A DNA stretch of 64,000 bases, from positions 4,041,912 through 4,105,911 of the forward strand of contig CM001633.1 in NCBI GenBank assembly GCA_000309945.1. The letters are read 5' to 3'. This document shows, piece after piece, positions 8,993-17,579 of this stretch; position 1 is the stretch's first letter, and every line of letters starts with the position of its first letter. The DNA is from Leptolyngbyaceae cyanobacterium JSC-12. Lineage in GTDB: Bacteria; Cyanobacteriota; Cyanobacteriia; Leptolyngbyales; Leptolyngbyaceae. The notes beneath the pieces were generated by a model that saw nothing but the letters and a program-made list of their open reading frames with translations, had not been told where the DNA came from and did no database searches. The position numbers and the translations under genes were made by a program.

Positions 8993-10318
8993 ATGGTGTC
9001 AGACGAACAATACTCTCTAGTATCCGAAAATCAACAGCTCCATGCAGAAATTCGCAGGTTAAAGCAAGAACTTGCAAACCTACGACAAACTAATCTGGAA
9101 CTGCAACAGGCATTGGCAGCGAATGATCAGCTTCATAGCGCTGTTGAAATGGCGTTGCGAGAATCTGAAGCTGAACTGCGTGCATTATTCGCCGCGATGA
9201 CAGATATTGTGATCGTGAAAGACTTTAACGGCCGCTACCTCAAAATTGCCCCTACCCACCTGGACAATCTCTATAAACTCCCGGAAGAACTGCTTGGCAG
9301 AACTGAATACGAAGTCTTTCCGAAAGAAATTGCTGATCGCTTTGTGGGATACGTTCAAACCGTGCTCACCACTCAGCAGGCGATGACTGTTGAGTTTTGC
9401 CTGCCCATACGAGGGGAAGACCGATGGTTTTCAACTAACATCGCTCCCCTATCAGCGAATTCTGTAGTTTGGGTAGCACGAGACATTACTGAGCGCAAAC
9501 ACACAGAAGAAGCCCTGATTCAAGCAAATCAGCAAATCACTCTGCTCAACGAACGCCTCAAGCAAGAAAATCTCCGCATGAGCGCCGAACTAGAAGTTAC
9601 CCGTCGACTCCAGCAAATGATCTTGCCACGAGAAGAAGAATTAGAACAAATTGCCGGGTTGGATATTGCTGGGTTTATGCAGCCAGCCGCTGAGGTCGGA
9701 GGGGATTACTATGACGTGCTGCAATACAATGGCAAAGTCAAAATTGGCATTGGAGATGTGACTGGGCATGGGCTAGAAAGCGGCATGGTGATGTTGATGG
9801 TGCAAACGGCTGTGAGAACCCTAATCGCCAATGGTGAAACCAATCCCATTCGATTGCTCAATACAGTGAACCGCTTAATCTATGACAATACCCGTCGAAT
9901 GCAATCGCACAAAAACATGACCCTGGCATTGTTGGAATACGAAGCAGGCATTCTGCGACTCAGCGGGCAACACGAAGAACTGATTGTGGTTCGAGCAAAT
10001 GGCGACATTGAACAGATTGACACGTTTGAGCTTGGGTTTCCACTGGGTTTGGAATCTGACATTTCTCAATTTGTCACTGAAACGAAGATTCATCTGAATC
10101 AGGGAGATATTGCAGTGCTTTATACGGATGGAATTGTGGAAGCGATGAATGTTGAGAATATTCAATATGGTTTGGAGCGAATGTACCAGGTTCTCAGCCA
10201 TCACCGCGATCGCCCCAGTGCTGACATTCGCCAGGTATTAATTGAAGACCTGATGCAACACATTGGCACCCAAAAAGTGTTTGATGATATTACATTGTTG
10301 GTTCTGAAACAAAAGTAA
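8993..10318 (+). CDS. PAS domain - SpoIIE-type PP2C serine phosphatase
   Basis: A 441-residue signalling protein. Residues ~10-60 form a coiled coil, ~62-175 a PAS domain (ALFAAMTDIVIVKDFNGRYL ending in ARDITERK), ~180-205 a linking coiled coil and ~210-440 a PPM/SpoIIE phosphatase. The phosphatase metal-binding acidic residues are visible in EVGGDYYDVL, GIGDVTGHGLESGM, LYTDGIVEAM and FDDITLLVL. Such enzymes dephosphorylate a serine on a STAS partner protein. It is followed, 200 bases on, by a diguanylate cyclase, a DUF6272 kinase-like protein and a STAS protein, so it is the likely phosphatase of that switch. There is no transmembrane span, so the signal is probably cytosolic via the PAS domain. 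Confidence 0.88.
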   Translation: MVSDEQYSLVSENQQLHAEIRRLKQELANLRQTNLELQQALAANDQLHSAVEMALRESEAELRALFAAMTDIVIVKDFNGRYLKIAPTHLDNLYKLPEELLGRTEYEVFPKEIADRFVGYVQTVLTTQQAMTVEFCLPIRGEDRWFSTNIAPLSANSVVWVARDITERKHTEEALIQANQQITLLNERLKQENLRMSAELEVTRRLQQMILPREEELEQIAGLDIAGFMQPAAEVGGDYYDVLQYNGKVKIGIGDVTGHGLESGMVMLMVQTAVRTLIANGETNPIRLLNTVNRLIYDNTRRMQSHKNMTLALLEYEAGILRLSGQHEELIVVRANGDIEQIDTFELGFPLGLESDISQFVTETKIHLNQGDIAVLYTDGIVEAMNVENIQYGLERMYQVLSHHRDRPSADIRQVLIEDLMQHIGTQKVFDDITLLVLKQK

Positions 10319-10518
10319 GGACTCTTCCCCTCTTTCTCACTGTTCTTACCGATAGAGCGGGTATTATTTATTCGGATGATTTACACTAACTTTCAAAATC
10401 ACGCAACTTTCTTGTTGGAATCGTTATTGAAATGGATTGTTGCGAATGCTAGCAGCAAGCTGGGTACTATCAACACTAGCAGACACATATAGAACTATCG
10501 GCAAGGCGAGGTACTGAA

Positions 10519-11451
10519 GTGAGCAACATCTTTCTACCAGAAGAGAGTTCTTCTCTTCATAACCTGCATGAATCGATACGAGAAGACAGCCAACGGTTGA
10601 CCTGTGATCAGCAGTCCTTGAACGAAATTAATCAATTGCGTGAGGAAATTGAACATCTCAAAAAAACAAATCGGGATCTGTATATTGCCCTATCAACAAC
10701 TGCTGAGCATGGCGACATTATCGAAGCACAGCTACAGGAAGTAAACGAACAATTGAAGGTTGAGGTTGAGGAACGCAAACGCGCAGAAGCAACGCTCAAA
10801 GCTTTATTAGAAGCCATCTCGAAACGGAAAGACGACCTGGAAATTGTGGTTCAAACCATCATGGAACACGGCGACGTGATGGATACCCAGTGGTCCCAAA
10901 AACTAACCGAAGTAAATAAGATGGCGACCCTGGACGCGCTGACACAGATTGCTAATCGCCGCCGGTTTGATGAACATCTAGAATGCCAATGGAAACAAAT
11001 GGCACAGGAGCGATCGCCTCTGGCGTTACTCCTGTGTGATATTGACCATTTCAAACAATTCAACGATGCCTATGGTCATCTAACAGGCGACGACTGTCTG
11101 CAACAGGTTGCGGCAGTGCTCAATCGGTGTGTCAACCGCCCAAGCGATCTGGTTGCTCGATTCGGTGGAGAAGAATTTGCGGTTATTCTGCCTAAGACTG
11201 ACCTCAACGGGGCGATCCGGGTCGCTGAGCGAATGCAGTCTGAAGTTGCTAAACTCCAGATTCCTCACGTTGCCTCGTTAGTGAGTAGCTACGTCACACT
11301 CAGCATTGGGATTGCTTGCTTAGTCCCCTCTTTGTTCATCTCGTCCGATGAACTGATTCGGCTGAGCGATCGCCAATTGTATCTAGCAAAACAACTGGGA
11401 AGAGATCAAATTGTTTGTGTACCTGATCCTAGTCAACACTCTTCGTCATGA
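10519..11451 (+). CDS. Diguanylate cyclase with coiled-coil N-terminus
   Basis: A 310-residue GGDEF protein predicted to make cyclic di-GMP from two GTP. The catalytic domain (~135-305) has LDALTQIANRRRF, CDIDHFKQFNDAYGH, the active-site GGEEF at 216-220 and an allosteric I-site RPSD (207-210) exactly five residues before it, so both catalysis and product inhibition look intact. Residues ~30-130 are coiled coil and carry a repeated EHGD motif (63-66 and 116-119), probably a partner-binding or signalling helix. No membrane span or other sensor is present. The start is a GTG at 10519. The last four bases overlap the next gene (ATGA), implying translational coupling. Confidence 0.92.
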   Translation: MSNIFLPEESSSLHNLHESIREDSQRLTCDQQSLNEINQLREEIEHLKKTNRDLYIALSTTAEHGDIIEAQLQEVNEQLKVEVEERKRAEATLKALLEAISKRKDDLEIVVQTIMEHGDVMDTQWSQKLTEVNKMATLDALTQIANRRRFDEHLECQWKQMAQERSPLALLLCDIDHFKQFNDAYGHLTGDDCLQQVAAVLNRCVNRPSDLVARFGGEEFAVILPKTDLNGAIRVAERMQSEVAKLQIPHVASLVSSYVTLSIGIACLVPSLFISSDELIRLSDRQLYLAKQLGRDQIVCVPDPSQHSSS

Positions 11452-12038
11452 GTCAAGCCATGCTTGTTCAAACGTTTGGCATCGTCACTGATCCAATTCC
11501 AGCCAGCGATGAATATTTGACCCTGCACTTTTCTCCCTCCTCCCTTCCTCGTAAACAACGATGGAGAAATTATGGGTTATCTGCTGATTTTTTGGGAGAT
11601 TACTTTGCGGCTTTCTTTCCAGGAGATGCTGCTCCTCAGAGTAAGATTAACCAACGAGATACTGTAAAAGCTGCTGTATCTTATATTGCGAATGAGCTTT
11701 TAGAGAATGCAGTCAAATATAACGAAGATACTTTCCATCTTCCCATCAGTATTTCTCTTTATCTATATCAGCAACAAATCATATTCCATGTAATAAATTA
11801 CACCAGTCAAACCCGTGCCGAAAAATACCAGCGATTTATTCAAGAACTGTTGAGTTCAGATCTGGATAGCTACTACATGCAACAGTTAGAGAAAACTGCA
11901 ACGGGGACAGGAGATTCCAGTATGGGTATTTTGACGATGATGAATGACTATGCCGCCAGGTTTGGCTGGAAATTTCAACCGGTAGAGACACACATGGACA
12001 CCGCTCGTGTAGATGTGTTGGTATATCTAGATGTTTAA
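11448..12038 (+). CDS. DUF6272 / slr1658-like HATPase-fold regulator (SiaB-like kinase)
   Basis: A 196-residue protein resembling the cyanobacterial slr1658 family and the DUF6272 group that includes Pseudomonas SiaB, a serine kinase of a STAS-like partner. The N-box of a GHKL ATPase is visible in AVSYIANELLENAVKYN (~76-92) and a possible G-box in TGDSSMGILTMMNDYAARFGW. Its ATG overlaps the stop of the diguanylate cyclase, and a STAS protein follows 124 bases later, so the natural reading is a kinase/anti-sigma-like component of a partner switch. The kinase activity is inferred from family and context only. Confidence 0.72.
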   Translation: MSQAMLVQTFGIVTDPIPASDEYLTLHFSPSSLPRKQRWRNYGLSADFLGDYFAAFFPGDAAPQSKINQRDTVKAAVSYIANELLENAVKYNEDTFHLPISISLYLYQQQIIFHVINYTSQTRAEKYQRFIQELLSSDLDSYYMQQLEKTATGTGDSSMGILTMMNDYAARFGWKFQPVETHMDTARVDVLVYLDV

Positions 12039-12041
12039 GCT

Positions 12042-12115
12042 ACGTCCAACTCGAAAACTGGAGGGTTCTCTAAAGAAAAACGACGAGTTTGGACGTGGAC
12101 AAGATTGAATTGGGG
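12042..12115 (+). repeat. MITE-like dispersed repeat, copy A
   Basis: About 70 bases with near-perfect ends in inverted order: ACGTCCAACTCG at the left and CGAGTTTGGACGT at the right, around a core with CTCTAAAGAAAAA. The right end continues as GGACAAGATTGAATT. Closely similar sequence occurs at 44343-44378 plus 44517-44555 and at 45384-45450. This copy fills the spacer between the DUF6272 and STAS genes. Confidence 0.75.
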
Positions 12116-12162
12116 CATTTCCCGCCACAGACGTGAATACATATGTGAATACATAATTTTGA

Positions 12163-12519
12163 ATGGGAACTCTTACTGTGGAAATTAAAACTGACGATTA
12201 TAGAATTTGGTATGAGCCAGGCTCCGCAACAGTCCACTTTCAGGGGTTACTGCGGTTAGATGGAATGGAAAAATATCAGTCCATCATGGATATTTTGCTG
12301 AATGTTATTGATCAACTTTCAGCACTCACAATTGACTTGCGTGAATTGGAATTTTTGAACAGTTCAGGAATTAGCATGTTATCAATGTTTGTTGTGAAAG
12401 TGCGAGACAGAGGCGACGTACAGCTTACATTCAAAGGTTCAGACCAGGTACTTTGGCAAACAAAATCGCTAAAAAACTTGCAACGGTTGATGCCCGGTCT
12501 GGTATTGGAATTTGAGTAG
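12163..12519 (+). CDS. STAS-domain / slr1659-like regulator (anti-sigma-factor antagonist type)
   Basis: A 118-residue single STAS-fold protein, of the kind encoded as slr1659 in Synechocystis. The signature TIDLRELEFLNSSGISMLSMF (~56-76) places a candidate phosphorylated serine at residue 67 or 68, in the position of the SpoIIAA serine (DSSG). Expected role: it is phosphorylated by the neighbouring HATPase-like protein and dephosphorylated by the SpoIIE-type phosphatase, and its state controls a partner, here perhaps the diguanylate cyclase two genes upstream. It ends three bases before the convergent uvrA stop. Confidence 0.82.
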   Translation: MGTLTVEIKTDDYRIWYEPGSATVHFQGLLRLDGMEKYQSIMDILLNVIDQLSALTIDLRELEFLNSSGISMLSMFVVKVRDRGDVQLTFKGSDQVLWQTKSLKNLQRLMPGLVLEFE

Positions 12520-12522
12520 GGG

Positions 12523-15500
12523 TTAAGCTGTGCAGAGAATGGGCGGATACTGTTGGAGTACCTGTTTCAGGTATTGACCAGTGTAAGAGTGTGGATTTTC
12601 TGCAACGTCTTCAGGTGTCCCAATCGCAATGATTTCCCCACCCCGATCGCCCCCTTCTGGTCCCAGATCAATCAACCAATCAGAGCAACGAATAACATCT
12701 AAATTGTGCTCAATCACCAAAATGGAATTGCCCTTATCGACTAGGCGTTGCATTACATCAAGCAGCTTGTGAACATCGTAGAACGATAGTCCTGTAGTAG
12801 GTTCATCAATCAGATACAGGGTTTTGCCTGTTGCCCGTCGAGACAGTTCAGTTGCTAATTTTACTCGTTGAGCCTCTCCACCGGATAGAGTTGGTGCCGT
12901 TTGTCCCAGCCGAACATAGCCCAAACCCACATCTACCAACGTTTGTAATCGGGCAGCAGCTTGAGGAATGTTTTTGCAAAACTCCAGGGCTTCTTCAACT
13001 GTCATCCCCAATACATCTGCGATCGACTTGCCCTTAAACTTGACTTGCAGTGTTTCTCGGTTGTAGCGTGCCCCTTTACACACCTCGCACTGCACATATA
13101 CATCCGGCAAGAAGTTCATTTCAATGACGTTGACCCCTTGCCCAGCACACGCTTCGCAGCGTCCTCCTTTTACATTGAATGAAAACTGCCCTGGTTTGTA
13201 GCCTCTGGCTTTTGCCTCAACAGTCTCAGCGAACACATCCCGAATGACATCAAAAACACCTGTATAAGTGGCAGGGTTGGAGCGGGGTGTGCGCCCAATG
13301 GGGGATTGGTCAATCACAATGACTTTGTCGAGTGCGTTTAAGCCATCAATTTTGTCGATTTCTTTAGGAAATGGGACTTTGCTGCCGAAGTGGTGCTGCA
13401 AGGCAGGATAGAGGAGTTCGTTGATCAGGGTTGACTTGCCAGAACCGGATACTCCTGTGACACATACTAGTTTTCCTAAGGGAATTTCAACATCGATGTT
13501 TTTCAGGTTGTTACGGTGGGCGTTCCGAAGGTGGAGCGATCGCCCATTGCCAGGTCGGCGTTGCCCCGGGGTTTGAATCACTTGTCGTCCTGACAAGTAT
13601 GCCCCTGTCAAAGACTCTTGCGTGTTTAAAATATCGTCCAATCCGCCCTGAGCAACGATCTGCCCACCATGAATTCCAGCACCAGGACCAATATCTACTA
13701 AATGGTCGGCGGCTCGAATGGTTTCTTCATCATGCTCAACTACAATCAGTGTATTCCCCAAATCTCGCAGTTTTGTCAGGGTTCGGAGCAAGCGAGAATT
13801 ATCGCGCTGGTGCAACCCAATGCTAGGTTCATCTAGGACGTAAAGTACTCCTGTCAGTCCAGAGCCAATTTGAGTCGCCAGTCGAATCCGTTGCGCTTCC
13901 CCACCAGAAAGGGTCATGGCCGGGCGATCGAGGGTAAGATAATCTAAACCGACATCCAGTAAAAACTGCAACCGAGCTTTAATTTCCCGCAATACTAAAT
14001 CCCCAATTTGTACTTGTCGGGGGCTGAGTTGCATTGCATTGACCCGGTTGAGACATTCTTGAATCGAGACGCTGGTGAGATCAGTAAGACGAAACTGCCC
14101 CAGGCGGACGGCAAGGGCTTCGGGTTTTAGTCGTTTACCCTGGCACACGTCGCAGGGTTGATCGACCAGGTATTGTTCTAGCTTTTGCTTATATACATCG
14201 GAACTGGCTTCCTGATATTGGCGTTCTAACAAAGGCAAGGCACCTTCGTAGCGGCGATTGTAGCCTTTACTCTCTCGATAGCGAGAGTCTACTTCAATCC
14301 AAATCGGTTCTTTGGAGCCATACAGTAGAACGTGCTGTTGTTCCTCTGTCAGGTCTTTCCAGGGTGTCTGGATATCGAACCCGTAGGCATTGGCGACGCT
14401 GCACAGCAGGGAAAGGTAGTAGGTGTTGTCTTTATCAGACCAGGGTGCGATCGCCGCATACACTGGTAGCTCTGGCTTAGGCACAACCAATTCAGGTGCA
14501 AATCTGCGATGACTGCCTAACCCGTGACAAGCGGGGCAAGCACCGTAGGGTGAGTTGAAGGAGAATAACCGGGGAGAAAGTTCCTCCATCACGGCACCGT
14601 GTTCAGGACAGGCAAAGTTTTCGGAGAAAATGAGGGGTGCAGAAAGGGAGGCATCGGTAGTCGCGGCGTCGCCGTAGTTGCCGCCTTTTTCCGCGACTCT
14701 CAGAGTTTTCCCAATGGGCAATTCCACAACCTTGCCAGAATCCTGACTGCTGGCTCCTTCTTCTGGCACAATATCAATTACAGCAATCCCGCCGGAATGC
14801 TTGAGGCAGGTGGAAAGGGAGTCGATTAAGCGTTCTTCAATTCCTGGTTTTTTGACCAGGCGGTCTACCACAATTTCAATAGTGTGAGCCTGATTTTTGT
14901 CGAGTTCGATCGAGTCGCTCAGTTCTCGCACTTCCCCATCAATTCGTACCCGCACAAAGCCTTCAGCACTGAGGCTAGAAAGCAATTTTTTATGAGTGCC
15001 TTTCTTGCCGCGAATCACGGGAGCCAGAATTTGGAATCGGGTGCGATCTGGCAATTCCATGATGCGATCGCTCATTTGATCGATTGTTTGAGGTGCGATC
15101 GAGCGATCACAATGGGGACAATGGGGTTCACCTGCTCGCCCAAACAGCAGCCGCAAGTAGTCGTAAATTTCAGTAACCGTCCCCACTGTAGAGCGAGGAT
15201 TGTGAGAAGTGGATTTTTGATCAATCGAAATGGCAGGACTTAGCCCTTCAATGGCATCGACATCCGGCTTATCTACCTGCCCCAAAAACTGGCGAGCGTA
15301 GGCACTGAGCGACTCCACATAGCGGCGTTGTCCTTCTGCAAAGATTGTGTCAAACGCTAGGGATGACTTACCGGATCCCGAAACTCCGGTAAATACAATC
15401 AGGCGATTGCGGGGTAATTCCAGGTCAATATTTTTCAGATTGTGCTGTCGTGCGCCGCGAATCCGGATATTGTCTTGCAAGAGGGGATTGTAAGTAGCAT

Positions 15501-15573
15501 GACCGTTCTGCGAAGTCGGTGTTGAACGATCCGATCCGTTGCGGCGTTTAGACATAGGAATCGATAGAAACAT
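12523..15573 (-). CDS. uvrA: Excinuclease ABC subunit A
   Basis: A 1016-residue UvrA, the damage-sensing ATPase dimer that loads UvrB in nucleotide excision repair. Two ABC ATPase modules are complete: Walker A GVSGSGKSSLAFDT with zinc-binding CPHCDRSI in the first half, ABC signature LSGGEAQRIRLATQIG, then Walker A GVSGSGKSTLINELL, the second zinc finger (CEACAGQG...CEVCKGARYN) and LSGGEAQRVKLATEL with LYLIDEPTTGL. The first ATG (15573) gives MFLSIPMSKRRNG; the second Met, 18 bases later (15555), is also possible, since neither has a strong ribosome site. Most UvrA are 940-970 residues; the excess is an N-terminal extension plus an acidic/serine insert near residue 275. Confidence 0.98.
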   Translation of the reverse strand: MFLSIPMSKRRNGSDRSTPTSQNGHATYNPLLQDNIRIRGARQHNLKNIDLELPRNRLIVFTGVSGSGKSSLAFDTIFAEGQRRYVESLSAYARQFLGQVDKPDVDAIEGLSPAISIDQKSTSHNPRSTVGTVTEIYDYLRLLFGRAGEPHCPHCDRSIAPQTIDQMSDRIMELPDRTRFQILAPVIRGKKGTHKKLLSSLSAEGFVRVRIDGEVRELSDSIELDKNQAHTIEIVVDRLVKKPGIEERLIDSLSTCLKHSGGIAVIDIVPEEGASSQDSGKVVELPIGKTLRVAEKGGNYGDAATTDASLSAPLIFSENFACPEHGAVMEELSPRLFSFNSPYGACPACHGLGSHRRFAPELVVPKPELPVYAAIAPWSDKDNTYYLSLLCSVANAYGFDIQTPWKDLTEEQQHVLLYGSKEPIWIEVDSRYRESKGYNRRYEGALPLLERQYQEASSDVYKQKLEQYLVDQPCDVCQGKRLKPEALAVRLGQFRLTDLTSVSIQECLNRVNAMQLSPRQVQIGDLVLREIKARLQFLLDVGLDYLTLDRPAMTLSGGEAQRIRLATQIGSGLTGVLYVLDEPSIGLHQRDNSRLLRTLTKLRDLGNTLIVVEHDEETIRAADHLVDIGPGAGIHGGQIVAQGGLDDILNTQESLTGAYLSGRQVIQTPGQRRPGNGRSLHLRNAHRNNLKNIDVEIPLGKLVCVTGVSGSGKSTLINELLYPALQHHFGSKVPFPKEIDKIDGLNALDKVIVIDQSPIGRTPRSNPATYTGVFDVIRDVFAETVEAKARGYKPGQFSFNVKGGRCEACAGQGVNVIEMNFLPDVYVQCEVCKGARYNRETLQVKFKGKSIADVLGMTVEEALEFCKNIPQAAARLQTLVDVGLGYVRLGQTAPTLSGGEAQRVKLATELSRRATGKTLYLIDEPTTGLSFYDVHKLLDVMQRLVDKGNSILVIEHNLDVIRCSDWLIDLGPEGGDRGGEIIAIGTPEDVAENPHSYTGQYLKQVLQQYPPILCTA

Positions 15574-15665
15574 TCCTTTACGATCCTATCGATTCTATCG
15601 TTTCCTCTGGCTCCTGACTCCTATTTCCTCAATTTTAGACAGGTATAAAACTTGCCCAATGACTT

Positions 15666-16535
15666 TTATTTTTTTGATCCTCGATAAATTCGCTCAGCTT
15701 GCTCTGGTGATAGCCAGGAAATGCCACCTGGTGGATTTTGGAAACTGCGACTGCCATTAGAGGTTGGAGATGTATGGGTGGAAATGACCTGGGATACTGG
15801 TGCCACTTGAGGTGTGGTTGAAGATAATTCCTCCGGATCATAAGGCGGAACATCACAGGCAACGGGGGGCGCATGGGTTACACGATATTGACCTGGTTGT
15901 CCAGGTTCTTCAAGCTGAGTTTGGGGGGGAACATAGCTATGAGTGACTGGATCGAATGCCAAAACTTCTCCAGTTTCAATAAGATAGACCCAACCGTAAA
16001 TATGCAGCTTGCCCTGGTACAGTCGAGAGTGTACAACGGGGTACGTTTTGAGGTTTTCAATTTGGGTCAGAACGTTCTCTGCGATCGCAATTTCCAACAG
16101 TTCATCTTCTGAGTAGTTGGGATAGTTTTCTTGCACCAGACGGCGAGTCGCATCAGCATGGCGCAACCATTCATAAACAAGTGGCATTTCCTCTTCTAAC
16201 TTGCCAATTTGCAGCAACCCTTTCATTGCGCCACAGTGAGAATGTCCACACACAATGATTTGCTCAATCCCCAACGCATGAATCGCATATTCAACAGCAG
16301 CCCCTTCTCCTCCATTAGCAGCACCAAATGGCGGGATGATGTTTCCAGCATTGCGAATTACGAAAATTTCACCTGGTTCAGTTTGGGTGATTAAACTAGG
16401 GACAATCCGTGAGTCTGAGCAGGTGATGAAGAGAACTCTGGGTTTTTGACCATGAGCTAACTGCTCAAGAAATTCTCGATGACTTGAAACATAAGAATCT
16501 TTGAATTCACGCAGACCCCGAATCAGTTTTTTCAT
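15666..16535 (-). CDS. ccaA: Beta-carbonic anhydrase, carboxysomal CcaA type
   Basis: A 289-residue beta-class carbonic anhydrase, interconverting CO2 and bicarbonate. The zinc ligands are Cys39 (in CSDSR), His98 and Cys101 (in VCGHSHCGAMKG), with the Asp41/Arg43 dyad. The CcaA type is indicated by the long C-terminal extension after residue ~200, which ends in a Pro/Ser/Thr-rich linker and the terminal PGGISWLSPEQAERIYRG, resembling the conserved tail of carboxysomal CcaA. Its product would supply CO2 to Rubisco inside beta-carboxysomes. It lies upstream of uvrA on the same strand (93-base gap). The sbtA-sbtB bicarbonate uptake genes at 49215 fit the same pathway. Confidence 0.93.
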   Translation of the reverse strand: MKKLIRGLREFKDSYVSSHREFLEQLAHGQKPRVLFITCSDSRIVPSLITQTEPGEIFVIRNAGNIIPPFGAANGGEGAAVEYAIHALGIEQIIVCGHSHCGAMKGLLQIGKLEEEMPLVYEWLRHADATRRLVQENYPNYSEDELLEIAIAENVLTQIENLKTYPVVHSRLYQGKLHIYGWVYLIETGEVLAFDPVTHSYVPPQTQLEEPGQPGQYRVTHAPPVACDVPPYDPEELSSTTPQVAPVSQVISTHTSPTSNGSRSFQNPPGGISWLSPEQAERIYRGSKK

Positions 16536-16748
16536 GGCGAAGGAGACTTACTGTTAGAGGAGGAATTAACTTGATTGTCTAGGCAAAGTGATGTTTAAGG
16601 TCAGGTAGTTACTAAGCTTGAAGGATTTTAATTTTTTTCAAATATCGTTCAACCCTTATTCAAATCATAGAGTTGGATGGGGAGTAAACTCCGAATCATT
16701 GAATTGAAGCTAATTATGGGACTGATTGTGAAGGGTAATGAATAGGGT

Positions 16749-17579
16749 ATGAGTCTTTTAGCATTCCAGTTGCTTTCCGCTCGATGGTTAATCACGAGAG
16801 ACTATACCTATTTACCAGAGGGTGTATTTTCGGCTGCGTCGCCTGTTGACAATGCAAAGTTTTCTGAAGATGCGGTTCACCTATGGGCAGCAAATCTGAG
16901 TGTGTCTGACAACAGACTTGAGTCATTTTTTCAGGGGCTATCTGCGGATGAACAGCAACGTGCCATCCGGTTTCGCTTTGAGAAAGATCGAAACAGGTTT
17001 GTTGCGGCACGCGGCATCTTGCGATCGCTCTTAGGCATTTATCTGGGGTGTGACCCAACTCTAGTGCAGTTTGCTTACAGCGATCGCGGCAAACCAAAAC
17101 TGGCAAATAATCCATTGGGCATTCAGTTCAATCTTTCCCACTCTAATGGCATGGCATTGTACGCAGTGGGATGCGATCGCGTAGTTGGAGTGGACTTAGA
17201 GTTCTATCGTCCGCTCTCAGATTTGGGACAATTGGCAAAACGGTTTTTCTCACAAACAGAATACAAAGTGCTGACCTCGCTGGTTGCAACAGCACAACAT
17301 GATGCCTTTTTCCATCTCTGGACGTGTAAGGAAGCTTATCTAAAGGCAACAGGTGAAGGTCTCACTGGGCTGGGAACCGCAGAACTACGCTTTGACTCGT
17401 CCTGCCCGTTTCAGATAGCAGGACTTATGACTCAGTCGCAGCAATCATTTCAGCCCTGGAAACTGGTTCAGTTGCAGCCGTTTCCAGACTTTGTTGCAGC
17501 GTTGGCTGTGCAAGGAAGCAATTTTCAACTGCAGTGTGGGCACGTTGGCGAGATGGGGGCGATCGCTAGTTTGAACTAG
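16749..17579 (+). CDS. 4'-phosphopantetheinyl transferase (Sfp/HetI-type)
   Basis: A 276-residue transferase that moves 4'-phosphopantetheine from coenzyme A to acyl or peptidyl carrier proteins (fatty acid synthase, polyketide or peptide synthetases, glycolipid synthesis in heterocyst formers). The Sfp-type hallmarks are FAYSDRGKPKL, NLSHSNGMALYAVG, the magnesium site VVGVDLEFYRP and FFHLWTCKEAYLKATGEGL. Cyanobacterial homologues are often called HetI; no heterocyst genes are in view, so no symbol is assigned. The ATG at 16749 is used. Its last 14 bases overlap the convergent parvulin-like gene. Confidence 0.9.
   Translation: MSLLAFQLLSARWLITRDYTYLPEGVFSAASPVDNAKFSEDAVHLWAANLSVSDNRLESFFQGLSADEQQRAIRFRFEKDRNRFVAARGILRSLLGIYLGCDPTLVQFAYSDRGKPKLANNPLGIQFNLSHSNGMALYAVGCDRVVGVDLEFYRPLSDLGQLAKRFFSQTEYKVLTSLVATAQHDAFFHLWTCKEAYLKATGEGLTGLGTAELRFDSSCPFQIAGLMTQSQQSFQPWKLVQLQPFPDFVAALAVQGSNFQLQCGHVGEMGAIASLN

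Noticed and set aside
15539-16112. Rightward ORFs at 15539-15760 and 15873-16112
   Set aside because: Antisense shadows of uvrA start and carbonic anhydrase; no homology.
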